A DNA stretch of 29,024 bases from Oscillospiraceae bacterium. Lineage in GTDB: Bacteria > Bacillota_A > Clostridia > Oscillospirales > Oscillospiraceae. Of the stretch, positions 20,426 through 28,734 are shown one piece after another; within the stretch, counting starts at the first letter, position 1; each line of letters starts with the position of its first letter. The notes beneath the pieces are model-generated. The model did not search any database. It saw only the letters and a list, made by a program, of their open reading frames with translations, and was not told the DNA's origin. A program made the translations under genes and the position numbers. The stretch is from positions 1 through 29,024 of the forward strand of contig JAGBAI010000058.1 of NCBI GenBank assembly GCA_017939025.1, in the 5' to 3' direction.

Positions 20426-22153
20426 ATGTTCAAAAAGAAAGTGAAACAACGCAGTGAAACATCCAGTACCATGCCACCACTGCAATCCAAAGATGATGCC
20501 CTTTTTGAGACACTGAACAGAAACAAAAAGGCACGAAAAAGAAAGCTGATCCGAACCGTTGTGACCATTGTGATGGTTTTGGCGGTGATTCTGGTTGCTG
20601 CTGTGGTAGTCCTGCAGCGGCAGGTTCGGGAGCAATTCGGTGGAGAAGCACAGGAAGTCCTCAGTGAGCAGGCCCAGCGAGGGACTATCAGCACAGTGGT
20701 TTCCGGCTCCGGTATGCTGCTGAATGTGGATACGGAAACCATTTCCGTTCCTGCTGGTGTGGAGGTTACGGAAGTTCTGGTTGCCTATGGTGATACCGTG
20801 GAAAAAGGCGACCTTTTGGCAGTAGTAGATATGGCAACCGTGAGAACCGCCATGTCCGAGCTGCAGGAGGAAATCGAGGATCTGGATGATCAGATCACCG
20901 ATGCCGAGGGCGATACCGTCAGTAGCTACATTTCCGCAGGAGTCCCCGGACGAGTGAAGATCATTTACGGGGAAACGGATATGCTGGTGGAAGATGCTAT
21001 GGTGGATCATGGTGGTCTGGCTGAAATTTCTCTGGATGGTTATATGGCTGTTGACATTGAAACAGATGCCGTTACTGAAGGTGATGCAGTTGCGGTGATC
21101 CTCTCTGACGGTGAGGAAATGGAAGGTACGGTCAAATCCGTAGTAGGCAAAAACGCAACCATTCTGGTGACAGACCACGGCCCGGAGTATGACGAGGAAG
21201 TGAAAGTGAAGGATGAAGATGGGACAGAGCTTGGTTCCGGCAAGCTCTACATACACAATCCTCTGAAAGTCACCGGGTATGCCGGTACCATCAAGACCGT
21301 GAATACCAGCCTGAATCAGCAGGTCTATTCCGGTACCACCCTGTTTACCCTGACGGATACCTCCTCCACCGCCAGCTATGACGCCCTGCTTCGCAGTCGC
21401 AGCGAAAAGGAGGAAACCCTGCTGGAACTGCTGAAGATCCAACGCTACGGTGGTATGGTCTCTCCTATCTCCGGCAGCATCTATTCTGTTGTGGATCTGG
21501 ACGAGGAAACGGAGGAGGAAACTGAGGAGATTACCGACATTATCACCATCTCTGCCGATGTGAGTATGTCTGTCACCATCAGCGTGGATGAAGGGGATAT
21601 CCTTTCTTTGGAGTTGGGACAGGAAGCGGATGTGACCGTCAGCTCCGTCAGTGAGGATACCTTAAAGGGTACCGTTACAGAGATCGACAAGACCGACAGC
21701 AGCGGCGCTTACACCGCCGTGGTGACGCTGGACAAGGTGGAGGGCATGATCCCAGGCATGACCGCCAGTGTGGATGTGCGGATAGAGGGCGTGGACGATG
21801 CCATTATTATCCCCGTGGAGGCCCTGCACCAGACCAGCACCGGTTATTATGTCTATACTTCTTACGATGAAGAAACCGAAGAATTTGGTGGCCGTGTAGA
21901 TGTGATCCCCGGTATCAGCAACAGTAATTATGTGGAGATCAAGTCCGGCTTAAGCGAGGGCGATACGGTTTACTATACCGAGGAACAGAATCCCTTCGGC
22001 AATATGGGCTTTGGCAACATGGGTGCTATGCCCAACATGGGAGGAAACCAGTCTGGCGGACAAATGCCTGGTGGTGATCGCAATAATGGTGGTTCCCGTA
22101 ACAATGGCGGCGGTATGCCCAGCGGTGGCGGTATGCCCGGTAACCGTGGCTAA
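20426..22153 (+). CDS. HlyD/MacA-type periplasmic-adaptor-like protein 1
   Basis: 575 residues from ATG 20426 (AAAGGAG upstream). Basic cytoplasmic tail, one membrane helix (43-64), then a first lipoyl-like half near EVTEVLVAYGDTVEKGD, a short coiled hairpin, an inserted beta domain, and the second half with ISVDEGDILSLELGQEADV and a GMIPGMTASVDVRI barrel strand. The C-terminal tail is rich in Gly, Asn and Met (NMGFGNMGAMPNMGG and GGGMPGNRG) and is probably disordered. Adaptors link MacB-type permeases to an outer channel in Gram-negatives; here, without an outer membrane, it would bridge the permease and the cell wall space. It is first in the operon, and 11 bases separate it from the ATPase gene. 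Confidence 0.88.
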   Translation: MFKKKVKQRSETSSTMPPLQSKDDALFETLNRNKKARKRKLIRTVVTIVMVLAVILVAAVVVLQRQVREQFGGEAQEVLSEQAQRGTISTVVSGSGMLLNVDTETISVPAGVEVTEVLVAYGDTVEKGDLLAVVDMATVRTAMSELQEEIEDLDDQITDAEGDTVSSYISAGVPGRVKIIYGETDMLVEDAMVDHGGLAEISLDGYMAVDIETDAVTEGDAVAVILSDGEEMEGTVKSVVGKNATILVTDHGPEYDEEVKVKDEDGTELGSGKLYIHNPLKVTGYAGTIKTVNTSLNQQVYSGTTLFTLTDTSSTASYDALLRSRSEKEETLLELLKIQRYGGMVSPISGSIYSVVDLDEETEEETEEITDIITISADVSMSVTISVDEGDILSLELGQEADVTVSSVSEDTLKGTVTEIDKTDSSGAYTAVVTLDKVEGMIPGMTASVDVRIEGVDDAIIIPVEALHQTSTGYYVYTSYDEETEEFGGRVDVIPGISNSNYVEIKSGLSEGDTVYYTEEQNPFGNMGFGNMGAMPNMGGNQSGGQMPGGDRNNGGSRNNGGGMPSGGGMPGNRG

Positions 22154-22164
22154 GAGGTAACGCT

Positions 22165-22836
22165 ATGATCGATATTCAAGACCTCTGTAAATATTATATC
22201 GTGGGCGATGAACGGGTCCGCGCCTTAGACCATGCCACATTGCACATCTATCCCCATGAGTTTGTCAGTATCATCGGCCCCTCCGGCAGCGGCAAATCCA
22301 CCCTGATGAATATTATCGGCTGCTTGGACATTGCAGATGCGGGAAGCTATCACCTGGATAACCTTCCCATTGAAGCCTATTCCGAAAACGAACTGGCCCG
22401 AATCCGAAATGAAAAGATCGGCTTTGTGTTCCAGCAGTATAACCTGATCCAGAAGCTCACCGCTGAGGAAAATGTGGAGCTGCCGCTGATCTACCAGAAG
22501 GTTCCCAAAGCCGAGCGGCAGAAGCGGGTGAAGCAGGCACTGGAAAAGGTGAATATGTATCAACGGGCCAAGCATTTGCCCACGGAGCTGTCCGGCGGTC
22601 AGCAGCAGCGGGTATCCATCGCCCGGGCCATTGTCACCAATCCAAAACTGATTCTGGCAGACGAACCCACCGGCGCACTGGATTCTAAAACCAGCCGGGA
22701 GATCATTGACATTTTCCACGAGCTTCACGCCCAGGGCAATACCATCGTAGTCATCACCCATGATAACGATATTGCCAAACAGGCACAGCGGGCCATCCAT
22801 ATTCTGGATGGTAAGATTACGGAGGTGACACTATGA
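22165..22836 (+). CDS. MacB/LolD-type ABC transporter ATP-binding protein
   Basis: 223 residues. Walker A GPSGSGKST at 38-46, Q-loop FVFQQYNLI near 88-96, signature LSGGQQQR at 142-149, Walker B ILADEPTG with the catalytic Glu at 167, D-loop GALDSKT and switch His in VITHD. The closest family is MacB/LolD/FtsE-type mechanotransmission ATPases, which drive the permease encoded next. The permease start overlaps this stop by four bases (ATGA). Substrate candidates are antimicrobial peptides, macrolides or lipopeptides; none can be chosen from sequence. Confidence 0.95.
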   Translation: MIDIQDLCKYYIVGDERVRALDHATLHIYPHEFVSIIGPSGSGKSTLMNIIGCLDIADAGSYHLDNLPIEAYSENELARIRNEKIGFVFQQYNLIQKLTAEENVELPLIYQKVPKAERQKRVKQALEKVNMYQRAKHLPTELSGGQQQRVSIARAIVTNPKLILADEPTGALDSKTSREIIDIFHELHAQGNTIVVITHDNDIAKQAQRAIHILDGKITEVTL

Positions 22837-24026
22837 TCCTTTCCTTAAAAATGGCCCTTCGCTCCATCGGCTCCAACAAAATGCGTGCCGTGCTGACCAT
22901 GCTGGGCATTATCATCGGCGTGGTGGCATTGGTGGTGCTGGTGAGTTTGGTGGATGGAGCCACATCCTCCGTCACAGATACCCTGTCCAGTCTGGGCAGT
23001 AACCTGCTCACCGTGACCATTGAGGACGATAAGGGTTCTCCCATTACCATGGATACCTTAAATGAATGGACACAAAAGCAGGATACCATCGGCAGGACGG
23101 CTCCCTATATCAGCGATACCATCACCGGCAGTGCAGAGGGAGAAAGCGGCAGCTTTACCGTCTACGGTACTGTTCCGGAATACTATGATATCCAGGGTCT
23201 GGAGCTGGTGATGGGGCGGTTTCTGAAAACCGCCGATATCCAGAACAGCAGCTATGTGTGCATCATCAATGAAGCTGCCGCAGAGGAGATCATTGGCTAT
23301 GCAGACTGTGTTGGTCAAGCTATTTCTCTGAACAATGTAAAGTTCACCATTGTAGGTGTTTTAAGCGATGGTGACGACAGTCTGACCAGTATGTTCTCCT
23401 CCAGTTCCATGGTGGCTTATGTTCCCTATGAATCTCTGGTGCGGCTGTCTACCACAGCTTCCTCGGAAATTACGGAATTTTATGTCAGTGCCGCAGAAAA
23501 CTTCACCGTGGAAGATGCGGAAAACACCATGACCCAGCTTCTCATGCAGCGCTTTGAAGAAGACGAGGATGCGTTTTCTGTAACCTCTCAGGACGCCTTG
23601 GAGGATGCTACCAGCTCCATCACTTCCGTGCTGACAGTGATGCTGGGCGGTATCGCTGCCATTTCTCTGGTGGTTGGCGGTATCGGCATTATGAACATCA
23701 TGATGGTCACGGTGACGGAACGCACAAGAGAAATCGGCATCCGCAAGGCCATCGGCGCCAGCCGGGGAACCATTCTGATGCAGTTTTTGATGGAAGCGGT
23801 GGTCCAGTGCATGATGGGCTGCTGCCTGGGCATCTTTATCAGCTGGGCGATCTTGCAGATCGTCAATACCGTTGTGGCATCCCTGGGCATGACCTTTGCT
23901 TTGAATATCCCCGTGGTGTGCATTGCGGTGGTGTTCTGCTTCTTCATCGGCATCGTGTTTGGTATGTACCCTGCCAACAAGGCGGCAAAGATGAAGCCCA
24001 TCGATGCCCTGCATTACGGAGGATAA
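22833..24026 (+). CDS. MacB-type ABC transporter permease
   Basis: 397 residues. N-terminal helix after SLKMALRSIGSNKMRAVLTMLGIIIGVVALV, a large extracytoplasmic MacB_PCD domain (about 45-260), then three C-terminal helices with GGIGIMNIMMVTVTERTREI (FtsX-like) and the ending GMYPANKAAKMKPIDALHY. Both the ALRSIxxNKxRxxLTxLGI start and the TERTREIGIRKAIGA coupling helix are hallmark MacB features. It overlaps the ATPase gene and sits 3 bases before the second adaptor. Two copies would form the transporter with the ATPase dimer. Confidence 0.95.
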   Translation: MILSLKMALRSIGSNKMRAVLTMLGIIIGVVALVVLVSLVDGATSSVTDTLSSLGSNLLTVTIEDDKGSPITMDTLNEWTQKQDTIGRTAPYISDTITGSAEGESGSFTVYGTVPEYYDIQGLELVMGRFLKTADIQNSSYVCIINEAAAEEIIGYADCVGQAISLNNVKFTIVGVLSDGDDSLTSMFSSSSMVAYVPYESLVRLSTTASSEITEFYVSAAENFTVEDAENTMTQLLMQRFEEDEDAFSVTSQDALEDATSSITSVLTVMLGGIAAISLVVGGIGIMNIMMVTVTERTREIGIRKAIGASRGTILMQFLMEAVVQCMMGCCLGIFISWAILQIVNTVVASLGMTFALNIPVVCIAVVFCFFIGIVFGMYPANKAAKMKPIDALHYGG

Positions 24027-24029
24027 ACC

Positions 24030-27000
24030 ATGGGAAAATTTCAAAAGCCTAAAGAAAAAAAGTCGACAGAGCAGAAAAAGCAGACAAGAAAATATTTTCG
24101 CCTGACCATTACCGGCATCCTTGTGGTGCTTTTGGCAGTCATGCCCATGCTGGCATCCCAGAATGCTGAAACAGATAGATCTCAGGCCAGTATCCTGTCT
24201 GCTACTGTGGAATATAAGGATATTGATACCCAGATCATCGGCGGCGGACAGCTTTCCAGCGAAGCCTCCTTAAATGTCCGCATCCCCGAAAATGTGAAGC
24301 TGACACAGTATCTGGTGGGCAACGGTGACACCGTCAAAGAAGGTGATGCAATCGCCAAGGTGGATAAGGTCAGTGTTATGACCGCTATCACCGAAGTACA
24401 GGAAACTCTGGACTATCTGGCAGAGGAAATTGCCGCTGCCAGCGGCGATACCGCATCCACCAGTGTCAAGGCTCTGGCTGGCGGCACCGTGAAGGTGATC
24501 TATGCAAACGAGGGAGAATCCGTTCAGGATGTGATGTTAGATCACGGCGCACTGGCAGTCCTTTCTCTGGATGATACCATGGCGGTAAAGATCGAGAAGG
24601 AAACCAATTTGGATGTAGGTGACACCGTCGTGGTCACTTTGCCGGATGGAACGGAAGCAGATGGCCGGGTGAAAACCAACCTGGAAGGAGTTCTCACCAT
24701 AACCATGGACGATGATAATTATTCCGTAGGTGCAAAGGTAACGGTCAGTACGGAATCCGGGGAGGAACTGGGAACCGGAGAACTGTATGTATTCAGCCCC
24801 TGGAGTGCCACCGCCTATTCCGGCACGATTTCTGATGTTCTGGTTGCGGAAAATGATACGGTTGCCATTGGCAGAGTCCTGTTCACTTTGGAGGACACCG
24901 GAAACTCTGCCCAGTTCCAGCGGCTCATTGACCAGCGGCAGGAATACGAAGAACTGATGCAGGAGCTGTTCACCATGTACCGCACGGAAACCATTACCGC
25001 ACCCTGCGACGGTATCGTTACCGGCGTGGATGAGGATGGGGCGTATCTTCTTGCTGATGATGGTAACGGATGGTTTGTGAATCTGCTGTCCTTCTTTGGC
25101 CCGGAAAAAGACGGCTTTGTGGCCTATGCCGTAACCGTCACGGAAGTAACCGCCAGCGGTACGGAGCTTCGTATCAATCCCAAAGCTATGTACATCGAAG
25201 ATCTGGCAGCAGCTTCCGGACTTTATGTTGATGTAAACGACACGACCGAAAGCTGGACTTATAACGGAGAAATCGCTGTATATACACAGGATGAAAACGG
25301 CCTGTTGCACAGTTCCGGATCAGCCAAGGCAGGCGACATCCTGCTGGCCATTGGCGATGAAGAACAGGTTCGCTGGTTTGTAAAGCTGGATGAAAGTAGT
25401 GAAACCGGGCTGGTTACACAGACCGAAAACAGCAGGAGCAGATTCTTAGCCTTCCTGCTTTCCGATGAAGAAGTTACAGAAGAATTTAGCTGTGATGGAA
25501 CAAATTGTAATCTGGATGCCAGTGCAGAAGGTCATGCGCCCGGATGCAGTAAGATCGTACAGGATACACCTGTCAGCATCTGCAACGGTGCAGATGGCTG
25601 TACGCTGGATGTGGCAGCAGAAGGACATTTGCCTGGATGTAATAAAGTTGTGACGACAGTTTTGGAGGAGTCTGATTCTGTCTGCAATGGTGTGGAGGGA
25701 TGCGCACTGGATCCGGACGCTCAGGGGCATATCGAAGGCTGTGACAACTATGTATCGGTCAGTCTGTTGGATAATGAGCAGGCAGCTGGGAACTGCAATG
25801 GCGGCAGTGGCTGTACACTGGATGAAAATGCTACAGGTCACACAGTAGGCTGCCAGAACTATACTCCGACAATTACATTGTTGGGAGAAACCTCCGTGCT
25901 TGTAAATACGCAATATTCAGCAACGGTAACCTTGTCTGATACCATGGAAGGTAATTGGTCGGTGACCCCAGATTGGCTTTTGATTAGCGACGGAACGATT
26001 ACGGGAACAACTCCCACAGCTGCCGGAAGCTATACGGTTACGGTAACTTTCACACCCACAACAGGAAAAGAGGCAACAGCATCCCTTACATTGACGGTTA
26101 TGGAAACATCCACCACTCCGTCAGTTCCCGCAATTACCACGGAGATGCTGGCAGCTGGTGTTGTTGGCCAATCCTACACCTATCCCATGCAGGTATCCGG
26201 AAGCACAGCAGGTACATGGAGTGCCGAGAATCTGCCCGGCGGTTTGGTGATTCACGAACAGACCGGTGTGATCTCCGGAACACCCACCTATGAGGGTACG
26301 TTTACCGTGAAGGTAACTTATACGGATACTGCAACACAAAGTCAGCTGTCCAAAGAATATGTTCTGAAGATTGTGACCGCTGAAACAACTGTATACACCG
26401 GCTATGTGGCCCAAATAGTGGAAATCAAGGACAGCTGGGCGAAGGTCAAGCAGACCCTGTACAGCTATACCATTACAGATCTGTCCAAGCCACCGAAGGT
26501 ATCTGCTTCCGCAGCGGATCTGACAGTTGAACGGGAATATACCAGTGAACTCATTAAAACCAATGAACTGGCTGTGGGAGATACCTTCCTGATCGTGGTG
26601 AACAATAAAGGAACGGTGAGACTGGTGTCCAAAGATGCCATCCAGGAATCCCAGGGAGCACCGGGACAGCAGACAGGCACGAATACTGGCGGAACTGCAT
26701 CTGACGGTATGAGTGCAGGCGGTGGAATGACTGGCGGTATGGGTCAGGTGCAGACCTTTGAACCCTATTCCCTGGAAAAGCTGACGGTAGCGTCCGTAAC
26801 CTCTCAGGAACACATGACGGTATCCATCACTATTGACGAATTGGATATTACCAAAATCTATGTGGGTCAGGCAGCAGTGGTTTCCGTGGATGCCCTGGGC
26901 GGAGAACAGTTTGACGCAGAGATCACTAAGGTTTCCAACAGCGGTGAAAATGAAGGCGGAAACAGTAAGTTCACTGTGGAAGTTACCCTTGGAAAGAGCG

Positions 27001-27323
27001 GCGAAATGCTTCCGGGTATGTATTCCTCGGCCTTCATAACGCTTGAAACCTGCGAAAATGTTCCCTGTGTTCCCGTGGCAGCCTTGGGGAAGGACGGCGT
27101 GGATTCCATCCTCTATACCAGCTATGATGCGGAAACCGGTACCCTGGGTGATCCTGTAGTGGTCAGCATCGGCGTATCTGACGGGGAAAATGTGCAGATT
27201 TTGGAGGGTTTTACAGCCGGTGAAACCTGTTACTATGAATATTTTGACACCTATGTTGGTTCCGATTCACCTCAGCAGCAGGGCAGAGGCTTTAACTTTG
27301 GCAGAATGCTGGGCGGACGATAA
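24030..27323 (+). CDS. Giant HlyD-type adaptor with CCHC repeats and Ig-like domains
   Basis: 1097 residues, roughly twice the first adaptor. Membrane helix at 24-42; first adaptor half (about 50-310) close in layout to adaptor 1, with VMLDHGALAVLSLDD and YSGTISDVLVAENDTVAIG; a segment up to about 485; four CCHC modules (488-608); two Ig-like domains of the putative-Ig type (about 612-690 and 700-785), each with a G(V/T)I(S/T)GTPT-like turn; a beta segment to about 865; a Gly/Met/Thr-rich linker (877-908); and a closing barrel half, VSITIDELDITKIYVGQAAV through GEMLPGMYSSAFI. So extra surface domains appear inserted into an adaptor chain. It is cotranscribed with the MacB-type genes. Binding to the cell wall, a partner protein or metal is possible; the function is unknown. 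Confidence 0.85.
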   Translation: MGKFQKPKEKKSTEQKKQTRKYFRLTITGILVVLLAVMPMLASQNAETDRSQASILSATVEYKDIDTQIIGGGQLSSEASLNVRIPENVKLTQYLVGNGDTVKEGDAIAKVDKVSVMTAITEVQETLDYLAEEIAAASGDTASTSVKALAGGTVKVIYANEGESVQDVMLDHGALAVLSLDDTMAVKIEKETNLDVGDTVVVTLPDGTEADGRVKTNLEGVLTITMDDDNYSVGAKVTVSTESGEELGTGELYVFSPWSATAYSGTISDVLVAENDTVAIGRVLFTLEDTGNSAQFQRLIDQRQEYEELMQELFTMYRTETITAPCDGIVTGVDEDGAYLLADDGNGWFVNLLSFFGPEKDGFVAYAVTVTEVTASGTELRINPKAMYIEDLAAASGLYVDVNDTTESWTYNGEIAVYTQDENGLLHSSGSAKAGDILLAIGDEEQVRWFVKLDESSETGLVTQTENSRSRFLAFLLSDEEVTEEFSCDGTNCNLDASAEGHAPGCSKIVQDTPVSICNGADGCTLDVAAEGHLPGCNKVVTTVLEESDSVCNGVEGCALDPDAQGHIEGCDNYVSVSLLDNEQAAGNCNGGSGCTLDENATGHTVGCQNYTPTITLLGETSVLVNTQYSATVTLSDTMEGNWSVTPDWLLISDGTITGTTPTAAGSYTVTVTFTPTTGKEATASLTLTVMETSTTPSVPAITTEMLAAGVVGQSYTYPMQVSGSTAGTWSAENLPGGLVIHEQTGVISGTPTYEGTFTVKVTYTDTATQSQLSKEYVLKIVTAETTVYTGYVAQIVEIKDSWAKVKQTLYSYTITDLSKPPKVSASAADLTVEREYTSELIKTNELAVGDTFLIVVNNKGTVRLVSKDAIQESQGAPGQQTGTNTGGTASDGMSAGGGMTGGMGQVQTFEPYSLEKLTVASVTSQEHMTVSITIDELDITKIYVGQAAVVSVDALGGEQFDAEITKVSNSGENEGGNSKFTVEVTLGKSGEMLPGMYSSAFITLETCENVPCVPVAALGKDGVDSILYTSYDAETGTLGDPVVVSIGVSDGENVQILEGFTAGETCYYEYFDTYVGSDSPQQQGRGFNFGRMLGGR
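25491..25853 (+). repeat. Four tandem CCHC modules inside the giant adaptor
   Basis: Modules begin at residues 488, 518, 552 and 589. Modules 2-4 read C-N-G-x2-G-C-x-L-D-x5-G-H-x2-G-C, i.e. C-x5-C-x8-H-x3-C; module 1 is one residue shorter between the first cysteines. Linkers of 10-17 residues separate them. The conserved three Cys and one His could bind a metal such as Zn2+ or form disulfides. Confidence 0.85.
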
Positions 27324-27352
27324 TAATTTCTACAATGTGAAAGGATACCTTT

Positions 27353-28123
27353 ATGAAAAACACGATCAAGAAAACGATTTCCATGGCAGCGTTTTTTTGC
27401 CTGCTGGCTGCATCCTTAACCGGATGCGGCAACAAAACGGTTACAGAGATTGCACAGACAGACGCACTATCCCAGCAGGAGATTCCTAATAGAGTGATAG
27501 AAGCACCGGAGATGACACCGGATCAGGTGGAAGTTCCAGAGGAAGATGTGCAGGAACTGATACAGGCCGGACTGAACGCAGTTATAGAGGAAAGTGATTT
27601 GTGGTCAATTTCTGAAGTTACAGATACGGAAGTTCTGATGCAGCTAATGCAGGGGCATGGCGGCAGAGAGCGTCCGGAGGGAGAAAACTTTGACGGTGAA
27701 CATCCTGAAAATATGACACCCCCCTATGGAGAAAGAACCGAGGGTGAGATTCCGGAGGGAACCAAGCCGGAATGGGACGAAGGAAATCTTCCCGAAAATA
27801 TGGATGGCGCTTTCCCGGAGGGAGAAAAGCCGGAAGGTGGCCAGGGTCGCGGCGAAGATGGCAGACAGCCCGGTAACCGGGGCGGTGGAATGGCTGGTGT
27901 GGCGCTGGTAGTTACCAGTACCGAGGATGCAGTTCTGTCAAAAGAAGATATTCTGTCTCAGATCCAGCTTGCCGCCGAAGAACTGGGGCTTAAAGCCAGC
28001 AGTATGGAACTGACAGAAGAACAGGAGATAACAATCGGGATTCCTGATGGACACGCAATAAAGCTGGTAGTTTTTGTCAATACACAAATGCCCAAGATGG
28101 AGACTGGGGAAGCGGTAGGCTAA
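27353..28123 (+). CDS. Lipoprotein with Pro/Glu/Gly-rich linker
   Basis: 256 residues. Signal peptide with lipobox LTGC and acylated Cys25. Residues 26-100 are moderately acidic; about 100-185 are a low-complexity linker of PEGE/PENM/PEGG-like units, ending in PGNRGGGMAG; the C-terminal part (about 187-250) looks folded, with VALVVTSTEDAVLSKEDILS and a strand-rich end. The gene follows the giant adaptor by 29 bases with AAAGGA before the ATG, so it belongs to the operon. I do not recognise the C-terminal domain. A surface accessory of the export complex, perhaps capturing or sensing the substrate, is plausible. Confidence 0.8.
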   Translation: MKNTIKKTISMAAFFCLLAASLTGCGNKTVTEIAQTDALSQQEIPNRVIEAPEMTPDQVEVPEEDVQELIQAGLNAVIEESDLWSISEVTDTEVLMQLMQGHGGRERPEGENFDGEHPENMTPPYGERTEGEIPEGTKPEWDEGNLPENMDGAFPEGEKPEGGQGRGEDGRQPGNRGGGMAGVALVVTSTEDAVLSKEDILSQIQLAAEELGLKASSMELTEEQEITIGIPDGHAIKLVVFVNTQMPKMETGEAVG

Positions 28124-28224
28124 TCTGCCTGCTGGACAGTTATGCCTATGTCAGAAATATGAGCAGCCGGACTATCGGGGATTGTACCATACGTTATAAT
28201 GTAGGCTACCAAAAAATCTGGACT

Positions 28225-28243
28225 GGAGGGGCAACGCCCCTCC
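28225..28243. repeat. GC-rich hairpin after the export operon
   Basis: GGAGGGGC (28225-28232), AAC, GCCCCTCC (28236-28243), a perfect 8-bp stem with a 3-base loop. No T-run, so not a classic terminator, though it may protect or end the operon transcript. Apart from this, 28124-28370 holds only the promoter and leader hairpin of the next gene. Confidence 0.5.
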
Positions 28244-28267
28244 TAGCGGGATGCGGCAGACATTCCG

Positions 28268-28339
28268 TTGACAAAACCGTGTTCATTCTGTATAATGCAC
28301 GAAGATTAAAAATGGGTAGCAGAAATGCTGCCCGTTTTG
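28268..28339 (+). promoter_or_regulatory. Consensus promoter with leader hairpin
   Basis: -35 TTGACA (28268-28273), 17-base spacer, -10 TATAAT (28291-28296), a perfect consensus. About 18 bases past the -10, GGGTAGCA (28314-28321) pairs with TGCTGCCC (28326-28333, GAAA loop) and is followed by GTTTTGT, like a terminator at the start of the transcript. It could attenuate the gene at 28371. Confidence 0.6.
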
Positions 28340-28370
28340 TATGTTAGAGAAAGAGAAGGGTACATAGTCC

Positions 28371-28652
28371 ATGCAGAACATTACTGATTTACAGAAAACC
28401 TTGCAGCCAGTCGTTGAACGGCACTACACGGAAAAGGTATATCTGACCAACGCACACAATAACAGCATGAATTTCTATGTTGTCGGATGTACCCGAGTTG
28501 GATTGACTGCGTTGAAAAACGATATTTCATCGGTACTGTGTTGCCCGGATGGTATATCATTATATCATGTGGAAGCGGACATGATGATTGACAGCATTAT
28601 TAGAAACGATGGAATCCTGATATACGATGCAAGCTGTGAATGCCTGCAATAA
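28371..28652 (+). CDS. Small protein, possible degenerate nucleotidyltransferase
   Basis: 93 residues. The N-terminus LQKTLQPVVERHYTEKVYL and the C-terminus VEADMMIDSIIRNDGILIYDA resemble the ends of MNT-type minimal nucleotidyltransferases (…KxxYLFGSYARG… and …IxxDGxxIYE). The catalytic centre is absent: where GSxxRG and DxD should be, the protein has TNAHNNSMNFYVVG. If the resemblance is real, it is an inactive derivative, for example of an antitoxin; no partner HEPN toxin is visible. AGAAGGG precedes the ATG, and a consensus promoter and a strong terminator make it a single-gene unit. The assignment is tentative. Confidence 0.5.
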   Translation: MQNITDLQKTLQPVVERHYTEKVYLTNAHNNSMNFYVVGCTRVGLTALKNDISSVLCCPDGISLYHVEADMMIDSIIRNDGILIYDASCECLQ

Positions 28653-28693
28653 ATAATTTGAAAATATGGGGCTAATTTTGGCCTTTAAGTGAG

Positions 28694-28734
28694 CAAACAG
28701 GTGAAGGGATCATTCCTTCACCTGTTTGTCTTTT
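28694..28734 (+). terminator. Strong terminator after the small protein gene
   Basis: CAAACAGGTGAAGG (28694-28707) pairs perfectly with CCTTCACCTGTTTG (28715-28728) over 14 bp with a 7-base loop, followed by TCTTTT. Confidence 0.88.

Noticed and set aside
20248..20742. Upstream extension of the response regulator
   Set aside because: It runs through the divergent promoters and into adaptor 1; MRILMAEDE at 20247 is the standard receiver start.
28159..28347. Small plus-strand frame ahead of the last gene
   Set aside because: It spans the GC-rich hairpin and the consensus promoter and has no ribosome site.
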